From the IMG/VR virus record IMGVR_UViG_3300049893_002375, positions 1 through 35,102 of that record: 35,102 nt of DNA, one strand, 5' to 3'. A program made the position numbers and the translations under genes. The DNA comes from a virus. Within the stretch, counting starts at the first letter, position 1; each line of letters opens with the position of its first letter. The notes beneath the pieces are model-generated. The model made no database searches, was not told the DNA's origin, and was given only the letters and a program-made list of their open reading frames with translations. Positions 29,092 to 35,102 of this stretch are shown here, in pieces.

Positions 29092-29952
29092 ATGAAGGCT
29101 TTCTTATTTCTATTGTCTCTTTTAGTTTTATCATGCGGTTCTCACTCAAAAGGCGGCAAAGATGAATCAGGATTTAAAAAATCTTTCATGCCAGAAAATA
29201 ACTTGCATTTATATGATGATAATAGCGCCGCAAATATGAGCGAAGAAACATTTAATAGGATAATTGACCATGCTTATCAAATTTACGCGCCCATTGTCCA
29301 AAATCTTGGTGGTAATCTCGTTTTTGAACGTAATTATAATGATCCTATTGTTAATGCTTATGCTAGCCGTTCTGGAAATGACTGGAAAGTATCGTTATTT
29401 GGTGGATTAGCAAAAAGAAAAGAAGTTACTGAAGACGGATTTGCTTTAGTTATTTGTCATGAATTAGGACATCATCTAAATGGCTGGGTATTTTATCCAA
29501 ATTCATGGGCGGCAAGTGAAGGTAGCTCAGATTATTATTCTACCGCTTCTTGTTCAAAAAAACTATTTGCAGCTATCGAAACAGACACCACAAAAGTACC
29601 AAAATGTCCATTTGCCCCTGATGCAAGCGATTATGATTACACACCATGCAAAGGGTTTGCTTTTGCGGCTGATAAAGAATCATGCCAGCGCTCACTAGAT
29701 GCCGCTCTGAGTCTATCAAAGCTTTTATCCGCATTAGGTAGACAACCAACACCTAGCCTATCAACTCCCGACAAAACAATCGTTAGAACAACGCAAACAA
29801 CTCACCCAAACGCACAATGTAGACTTGACACAATGGCGGCGGGTGTGATGTGTGAAAAACAATGGAATGATACAATCATTCCACAAGATAAGCCAACCAT
29901 GCAAGAAGTCGCATGTGAGAAAACTTTTCCTAAATGTTGGTACGCCGGGTAA
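29092..29952 (+). CDS. Lipoprotein zinc metalloprotease
   Basis: The protein has 286 residues. The signal ends in LVLS-C (lipobox Cys15), so it should be lipid-anchored in the envelope. The zinc-binding motif HELGHH (123-128) gives two His ligands and catalytic Glu124, and EGSSDYYST (from about 143) supplies the likely third ligand, as in gluzincin-type families. Nine further Cys follow the lipid Cys, which suggests an oxidised extracytoplasmic fold. The ATG follows GGGGGTTGAA. It overlaps the convergent minus-strand gene by 23 bases. Such secreted metalloproteases are common in predatory bacteria, so host-derived capture is plausible. Role could be envelope remodelling or lysis. Unusual cargo for a phage. 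Confidence 0.78.
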   Translation: MKAFLFLLSLLVLSCGSHSKGGKDESGFKKSFMPENNLHLYDDNSAANMSEETFNRIIDHAYQIYAPIVQNLGGNLVFERNYNDPIVNAYASRSGNDWKVSLFGGLAKRKEVTEDGFALVICHELGHHLNGWVFYPNSWAASEGSSDYYSTASCSKKLFAAIETDTTKVPKCPFAPDASDYDYTPCKGFAFAADKESCQRSLDAALSLSKLLSALGRQPTPSLSTPDKTIVRTTQTTHPNAQCRLDTMAAGVMCEKQWNDTIIPQDKPTMQEVACEKTFPKCWYAG

Positions 29953-30271
29953 TTTTCTTGCATCTATTTTTTCCATAAAATTTAGCCCCCGCGATTCTTA
30001 CCGCATAATAATTGCGGTAAGCTTGTGCGGTATACCAAGCCCGCTTGTGTATGGCCATTTTTTTGGTTTCTTCTAACATCATATGCAAGAAAATTTCATC
30101 TGATTTTTTTCTAGTATTTATACAAATATGGTAGTTATAATCATGCGTGTTTCCGGCCTTATAGAATATATGGCTAGATGGTAATGCATGTAATATTTTG
30201 GTTAAAATTTTAGTGTCACTAGCTCCAACACCGTTGAATTTTTCACCGCAAAAAGGACATTTTTCTAGCAT
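29930..30271 (-). CDS. Phospholipase A2-like (DUF1353-type) small protein
   Basis: The protein has 113 residues from the ATG at 30271 (GGGGG leader); an upstream Met at 30304 lacks one. It has CPFCGEKF near the start and the key THDYNYHIC, which fits the phospholipase A2 active site pattern H-D-x-x-Y-x-x-C. It is followed by 'KSDEIFLHMM' and 'AYRNYYAVRIAGAKFY', the end seen in phage DUF1353/PLA2-like proteins (AD..F...Y.AVR..G). It sits last in the tail-fibre operon. Might aid envelope crossing or lysis. The call is moderate; the calcium loop is not clear. Confidence 0.5.
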   Translation of the reverse strand: MLEKCPFCGEKFNGVGASDTKILTKILHALPSSHIFYKAGNTHDYNYHICINTRKKSDEIFLHMMLEETKKMAIHKRAWYTAQAYRNYYAVRIAGAKFYGKNRCKKITRRTNI

Positions 30272-30294
30272 AAAACCCCCATATTTTGCTAAAA

Positions 30295-32358
30295 TTACAC
30301 GCAATTACCAAAAAACGACCCCGCATAATGATGTTTGGTAATGCCCGTTGTATCACCAAAATCACTTAAATAAAGCCATTCAGAATTAAAAGATATTCCG
30401 CCCGGCAATAAATAAAGCCTATGATTTTCCGGTGAATAACAAGCTCCATAGATTGTATTACTTATTGTTTGGTGTGTGTAAGCTACAATGTTTCCAGTGT
30501 TACAATCGAGATAATGCCAATAAACACTGGTTGAAGCTTGCGCCGGTATAAAATAAACCCTATTAGTTGTTGGCATGTAAAAAGCACCCTGATAACCATC
30601 ACCAACAATAGCGCCCATACCATGAGCATATGGAACAACTAAACCAGTATTGCAATCAATATAATGCCATGTTGCTTGATTTGATTGTTTCCATGGAGCT
30701 AGATAAATCCTGTTTTGTGTCGGTGAATAACAGCCGCCATAATATGCGCCATCAACACACGAAGCGCCATGAGCATAGGCAATATGCGCGCCTGTATTGC
30801 AATCAATATAATGCCAATATGTTTGGTCGGCTTGATATGATGGTACAAAATAAATCCTATTATCCCGTGGTGAATAAACCGCCCCGGCATAAGCATATTG
30901 CGCCGGCGGGTTAGCTCCAACCGAATAGCTTTGAATTGAGCCTAAAGTACAATCCCAATAGTGTTGAATAGATTGCCCGGCCTGTCCGCTTGGTGCAAAA
31001 TAAATCCTGTTTTGTGTTGGTGAATAACAGCCACCAAAATATGCGTTTGCTTGTACACTTGCGCTATGAGTATATGCAACAACCGCCCCGGTATCACAAT
31101 CAATATAATGCCATTGCGATTGACTAGATTGAGCATCAGGAATAAGAATTATTTTGTTTTCAGTCGGTGAATAAACCGCACCAACATAAGCATATAATTG
31201 ACATGTTGCCCCATGAGTATAGGCAACAACCGCCCCGGTATCACAATCAATATAGTGCCATTGCGATTGATTTCCTTGCGCCCATGGAGCTAGATAAATC
31301 CTGTTTTGTGTTGGTGAATAACAGCCACCCTTATATGCATTATAACCAAGGGTAAATGCATGGCTATATTTTTTAGTGAAATGACCCACATTTTTATTTT
31401 TTATATGTAATTGTAAAAGCGGTTTCATCCACTGGTCAACATCTTGAGCGCCCGTTAACGCTGGCATTTCATTTTTAATCAAAGAATTTCCGTAATGAGT
31501 TTTTATGCCAGAAAAATCTTGATTTTCCGTTGTTACTATTCCCGGTACAATTTGGCTAGCAGCTTGAATATATAATTCAGCCGGTGTATTGTTATCGTAA
31601 ATTCTAATTATATAGTTTACACCTACATTTTGCGGCCTTGTTTCATTGTCTCCGTTTCCTAAAGATACGTTCGGAGTAACACTTAAATTGAAACCATGGC
31701 CGTGTCCACTACCTGATGTGTTAATAGATGCATAACCGGTGCCAATTCCCGCATAACTATTTGCTACGTTTGTTGGAGAACCATTGCCACTTGATGACCC
31801 AGCTAAGGAAGCCGAACCGCCCGCATCAGGTAATAAGAAATTATGACCATGGCCATTATCTCCGTGTGTGTGCGTTCCATCAGTACCTCCAACCGTACCA
31901 CCTACGGCGCTAGAGCTAGCTGATATAGCCAAACCTCTTTTTGCGGTTTTGTCTTGCTGAAATTCACCAAGCGCTGTATTTTGAGTAACCCTAGAAACAT
32001 TTCCCGCGCCTCTCAAAAAAGAGCCTCTTAAATCAGGTATGCGAAAATTATTTGTCGTATTTGATACACTTCGCGCATTTCCTGTTAGTGGGTTTGCTTC
32101 TGTATTCCATGATAAAGCTACTCTATTTGATAAATCTTGAAATGATGATTTTGAGACAATAGCACCGTTGCACCATGCCCAGCCGTTTTTTACATAAATA
32201 TGTGTAGCATCATTTTCGCCGCCTGTTTCAGCTACAGCAATTTGTGTCCATTGTGTTACATCATCAGAGGTGGCAACAATAGCTCCCGCCATTTGTATTG
32301 ATTCTCTTGAATATGGTACGGTTATAATTCCGGTTGTTTTACCAATTTCTATGGTCAT
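30295..32358 (-). CDS. Tail collar protein with seven-repeat beta-propeller C-terminus
   Basis: The protein has 687 residues, with an AGGGGT ribosome site. The N-terminal ~260 residues hold a phage tail collar domain (WAWCNGAIVSKSSFQDLS; FRIPDLRGSFLRGAGN), with His/Gly-rich THTHGDNGHGHN and GHGHG stretches likely to bind metal along a fibre. From about residue 345 to the end seven repeats of about 48 residues occur, each of the form 'GGCYSPTQNRIYLAP' then 'WHYIDCDTGAVVAYTH'. Seven such repeats suggest a seven-bladed propeller, an unusual receptor-binding head. The gene follows the 62-residue gene in the fibre operon. Confidence 0.8.
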   Translation of the reverse strand: MTIEIGKTTGIITVPYSRESIQMAGAIVATSDDVTQWTQIAVAETGGENDATHIYVKNGWAWCNGAIVSKSSFQDLSNRVALSWNTEANPLTGNARSVSNTTNNFRIPDLRGSFLRGAGNVSRVTQNTALGEFQQDKTAKRGLAISASSSAVGGTVGGTDGTHTHGDNGHGHNFLLPDAGGSASLAGSSSGNGSPTNVANSYAGIGTGYASINTSGSGHGHGFNLSVTPNVSLGNGDNETRPQNVGVNYIIRIYDNNTPAELYIQAASQIVPGIVTTENQDFSGIKTHYGNSLIKNEMPALTGAQDVDQWMKPLLQLHIKNKNVGHFTKKYSHAFTLGYNAYKGGCYSPTQNRIYLAPWAQGNQSQWHYIDCDTGAVVAYTHGATCQLYAYVGAVYSPTENKIILIPDAQSSQSQWHYIDCDTGAVVAYTHSASVQANAYFGGCYSPTQNRIYFAPSGQAGQSIQHYWDCTLGSIQSYSVGANPPAQYAYAGAVYSPRDNRIYFVPSYQADQTYWHYIDCNTGAHIAYAHGASCVDGAYYGGCYSPTQNRIYLAPWKQSNQATWHYIDCNTGLVVPYAHGMGAIVGDGYQGAFYMPTTNRVYFIPAQASTSVYWHYLDCNTGNIVAYTHQTISNTIYGACYSPENHRLYLLPGGISFNSEWLYLSDFGDTTGITKHHYAGSFFGNCV

Positions 32359-32393
32359 TTTTTACCCCTAAATCATCATTCAAAATATTTCCA

Positions 32394-32582
32394 TTATTCT
32401 GGAATAACAAACCCGCGATTATCTCTAGCCTCTTGAATTATAGGTAATATTCTGTCATAAACTTCTTGCGTTACCTCAATTTCTTTTCCTTCAGATAAAA
32501 CTAACGCTATTCCACATTCATTAAAAATGTGATATCCGTCTTCACTCCAATCATTATCCCCAGAATATAAAACTAAATTCAT
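32394..32582 (-). CDS. Small protein between collar genes, unknown
   Basis: The protein has 62 residues, starting MNLVLYSGDNDW after GAGG at 6-base spacing; a Met at 32594 would overlap that site. It is acidic (SEGKEIEVTQEVYDRILPII). It may be a fibre assembly chaperone, judged only by position between two fibre genes. Confidence 0.55.
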   Translation of the reverse strand: MNLVLYSGDNDWSEDGYHIFNECGIALVLSEGKEIEVTQEVYDRILPIIQEARDNRGFVIPE

Positions 32583-32590
32583 GAAAAACC

Positions 32591-33172
32591 TCAAAATTTA
32601 ATTATGTAATTAGCAGTTTGATGCGCCGGAATAGTTTCAGTATCCGAACTAGAAATTGTTTGAGCGGAAGCCGTCCCACTTAACGATACGCTATTAGCTG
32701 TGGCTTGTGGCCCAGAACCACCACCCCTTATTCCGCTAACCCATCCCCCAGTAACATCAGATTGGACAGTGCCATCTTGCCATCTAGCCGCCCCTCCGAA
32801 AATTTGGTCTGATAAAGTGTGGCTGTGGTCTGGGATGGTAACACTGCTATTACTATTAACTAGATTATTCTTTGCCGTCTTATCCCTAACTTTTGTCCCT
32901 AATGCATCTCCGCTTGGTGTATAACCAGTTTTACCACCATAATTAGCGGTGCCATTTGTTCCTACACCACGAATAAAAACACCTCTATAATCAGGCAAAT
33001 TAAAAGATGTTGACCCATCTCCGCTCCCATATGTTGTTCCTAATATAGAAAATAGCTTTGCATATATAGTGCGAGATATGGCTGAACCATTGCAAAGAAG
33101 CCAACCGCTTGGAGCCGTAGCCCCCGCAAATTGAAAAACAACACCTACCGGGCAAAAGCTTAAAAAACTCAT
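32591..33172 (-). CDS. Phage tail collar domain protein
   Basis: The protein has 193 residues from the ATG at 33172, which overlaps the stop of the fibre gene (TAATG, with GGGAGG upstream). The collar pattern is clear: GATAPSGWLLCNGSAISRTI, then FSILGTTYGSGDGSTSFNLP and DYRGVFIRGVG. The end is Gly/Ser-rich with HTLSDQIF and 'TIPAHQTANYIIKF'. It is a short fibre or tip protein of the collar family. Confidence 0.88.
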   Translation of the reverse strand: MSFLSFCPVGVVFQFAGATAPSGWLLCNGSAISRTIYAKLFSILGTTYGSGDGSTSFNLPDYRGVFIRGVGTNGTANYGGKTGYTPSGDALGTKVRDKTAKNNLVNSNSSVTIPDHSHTLSDQIFGGAARWQDGTVQSDVTGGWVSGIRGGGSGPQATANSVSLSGTASAQTISSSDTETIPAHQTANYIIKF

Positions 33173-35102
33173 TAAATAACCTCCCAATTAGCCCCGTTTG
33201 AGATAACTTGCAATGATTCAAACCGAGATAAAATAACACTTGTTAAACCGTCAATTGTCTGACTACTTGTCGTATTAATAGTTAGCAAAATTCCCGCATT
33301 CATATTGCTTTTTATAGTATAAACAAGCCCCCTAATACCTACCGCATTAGGTAGTGTTACAGCATAACCAGCCGAGCCGGAGCATGAGCTATAAGGATAG
33401 CTTATGGATTTTGCCGATGTTATCAATTCAACGCCTAAAGATAGAGGCAAATTTGGTAAAACTATGTTGTTATCATCAGTATCAAGACAAAAAAGATTGG
33501 TTGAAATATAGCAAAACTCAACCCATGTTTCTGATTTGTATATTTTTACAGAAGTATCAACCGCACCCTTATAATAAAATTGATCGCTACCTACTCTATT
33601 TATTATCGCCCTATAATCAACAGAGTAATTTTTTACGACTGATATTCTAAAGACAACTTCAGAGGCGGCGCTTGGAGCGTTAAAACTAACATCCCCAGTA
33701 GCCCCAGACATATCTACAATATAATGCTTTCCGGTTTCCAAGTTAACAATGCTTGGCGTTGTTCCCGATACTGTTATAGTTACCGGAGATAACCCACCCC
33801 CAGCCTCTTTTAGTTCTGTTCCATTATCGTAAAGAACTTTTTTAATATCTGTAGCATAGTAAACCTTACCAGCCGACCTAGCCATTGCCAAAAGGTTTGC
33901 ATAAGTAGTGTACGGCAAAAGCATTGATGCGCTAGTATTTTGCGCGTTACCTCCCGTACCAACAAAACCAGCCATAACCTCCGAATATTTAGACACTGGC
34001 AAATGATAATAATCGTTTACATTCCCGCCCTGTATTCCTGATAGACTATTATGATTTGATGCGCTTTGACCAGCTACTGGGTTAAGGCTAGATGTGCGCC
34101 AATCTATGAAATAAACCCCAGTATCAACGCTAACGATTCTTGATTTAGATAGGTTTGAATATGAGTTTGATGTTTGATAGATAAACGTAGCTACCGCTCT
34201 GTACTCTTCAGCTACTAAACCGGCCATTATCAAATTTGATAATTCTGTTCTAGCCGCTAACCTTGCTGATGTTGGGTTTCCGTAATAATCATTACCAACA
34301 ATCACGGCAAACTCATTGTTATGCATTGCAAATAAATGACATAAAATAAAATTATTGTTTGGGGTTTCAGATAAATTACCAGCTATTGGGTTATAAGCAG
34401 CCCTTCCCGTTCCTGTATTTAAAACACCACTAGCTGAATCATTACCGAGCAATCTTCGCCATACACCGGCATTTGTCCTATAATATTTGTAAATGTTTCC
34501 TGATTCCAATTTTTGAGCAATTGAAATAGGTATATCCTCATCAGCTATAGAGCCGCTTGTCACACTAAATCTAGCATGAGAATCTAGCGCCCCGCTTGCA
34601 TCAGGATTAGAAACAGTCGGATTCAACCCTGATTCATACTGGGTTGATAAATACTTATGCTTGTAAAGCCAATCGCGCTTCAAAAACCTAGTCGAATGGC
34701 GCTCATTTGCCATTATTACGGCATTACCCAAATCATCAATTAGAACAAAAGCAACATAAATATGGGTATCTATTAGCTCTGCAATTGGTAATGATCCGGC
34801 AAATTCTGCAAACTGTTTTGTTGTGCAATTAAAACAAACAAAATGTTTCCCTGCGATTGGTGGTACTGTAAAGCTTATTGTCGATTCTAAAAACTTTAAT
34901 TCTCCCTTATGATAATAAGGTACTTTCACGCTATTAGGGGTTAGTTTTACTTCTCTTGTCGTATAGTTCAAACTTAGAGTACACAAAGAATCATCGGGGG
35001 TTGTCCAACCATGCGGATCAACACAATAAGCACCCATTTTTTGTACCGGATCGGTTAAATCGCGTACATTTACAAAAATTTCACCATGGGTAGTATGTGA
35101 AA
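33172..35102 (-). CDS. Tail fibre/structural protein, C-terminal part (continues from the left edge)
   Basis: This is the continuation of the gene that begins at 765 on the minus strand; the frame is open to the right edge. An internal Met codon at 35037 could be mistaken for the start. The C-terminal part carries a fibre-like motif, NHNSLSGIQGG followed by DYYHL, which is typical of phage tail fibres and head-binding fibres. It also has Gly/Ser-rich beta segments and a C-terminal region resembling fibre shafts (SQTIDGLTSVILSRFESLQV). The stop TAA (33174-33172) overlaps the ATG of the next collar gene as TAATG, so the two are translationally coupled. Likely role: tail fibre or tail-tip component contacting the host. 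Confidence in a tail role is high; the precise part is uncertain. Confidence 0.82.
   Translation of the reverse strand, partial: SHTTHGEIFVNVRDLTDPVQKMGAYCVDPHGWTTPDDSLCTLSLNYTTREVKLTPNSVKVPYYHKGELKFLESTISFTVPPIAGKHFVCFNCTTKQFAEFAGSLPIAELIDTHIYVAFVLIDDLGNAVIMANERHSTRFLKRDWLYKHKYLSTQYESGLNPTVSNPDASGALDSHARFSVTSGSIADEDIPISIAQKLESGNIYKYYRTNAGVWRRLLGNDSASGVLNTGTGRAAYNPIAGNLSETPNNNFILCHLFAMHNNEFAVIVGNDYYGNPTSARLAARTELSNLIMAGLVAEEYRAVATFIYQTSNSYSNLSKSRIVSVDTGVYFIDWRTSSLNPVAGQSASNHNSLSGIQGGNVNDYYHLPVSKYSEVMAGFVGTGGNAQNTSASMLLPYTTYANLLAMARSAGKVYYATDIKKVLYDNGTELKEAGGGLSPVTITVSGTTPSIVNLETGKHYIVDMSGATGDVSFNAPSAASEVVFRISVVKNYSVDYRAIINRVGSDQFYYKGAVDTSVKIYKSETWVEFCYISTNLFCLDTDDNNIVLPNLPLSLGVELITSAKSISYPYSSCSGSAGYAVTLPNAVGIRGLVYTIKSNMNAGILLTINTTSSQTIDGLTSVILSRFESLQVISNGANWEVI
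34915..35102. repeat. Right copy of the 188-bp terminal overlap
   Basis: This is the same sequence as bases 1-188 except T34975 in place of C61. Joining base 34914 to base 1 gives a gene of 2508 nt that is exactly in frame. Confidence 0.95.

Overview
The window is a complete tailed-phage genome with a siphovirus-type gene set. The last 188 bases (34915-35102) repeat the first 188 (1-188) with one difference (C61 versus T34975, a synonymous Leu codon). The sequence therefore closes into a circle of about 34,914 bp. One tail gene runs across the cut and only becomes whole (835 residues) after closing. The DNA is AT-rich, the standard code is used, and genes are densely packed with many ATGA or TAATG overlaps. 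I see no integrase, tRNA, CRISPR array or insertion sequence. No stretch above about 170 bases lacks a gene.

The left half (777-17427, minus strand, read right to left) is the virion module. In transcription order it holds small and large terminase, portal, two related morphogenesis/tail-completion-like proteins, scaffold, major capsid, a small protein, a decoration-like protein, connector-like and terminator-like proteins, tail tube, tail assembly chaperones with a programmed -1 frameshift, tape measure, distal tail protein, a small tail protein and the tail hub. It continues across the ends into a large fibre protein, two collar-domain proteins (one carrying a seven-repeat beta-propeller) and a phospholipase-A2-like protein (33172 down to 29930). 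A LamG-type fibre and a membrane/coiled-coil protein lie at 26888-28974. I find no tape-measure-length sheath and no contractile machinery.

The middle (17508-24664) is the early and regulatory region. It has a zinc-ribbon plus HNH nuclease pair and a tightly overlapping minus-strand operon of seven small genes. Four of those seven are under 60 codons: a Cys/His protein, two single-helix membrane peptides and a Cro/YdaS-like HTH protein. Next come two tandem paralogues of unknown function, a PGDYG-like protein, a recombination pair (annealing-type protein plus Gp157-like protein), a winged-helix replication initiator whose coding sequence contains iteron-like repeats and a GC-rich dyad island (a lambda-O-style origin candidate), and a ribbon-helix-helix regulator.

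The plus-strand genes at 24752-29952 include three predicted exported proteins: a collagen-like/proline-rich Cys-rich lipoprotein, a signal-peptide plus coiled-coil plus beta-strand protein, and a lipoprotein zinc metalloprotease (HELGHH). Two of the plus-strand units are fronted by sigma70-like promoters overlapped by the same palindromic operator. Together these genes look like an envelope-directed accessory set. No classical endolysin is recognisable, so lysis may depend on one of the unrecognised or exported proteins.

The host is a diderm bacterium, judged from the lipoproteins and the outer-membrane-like protein. The metalloprotease and lipoprotein style recall predatory Bdellovibrionota, but this is inference only.
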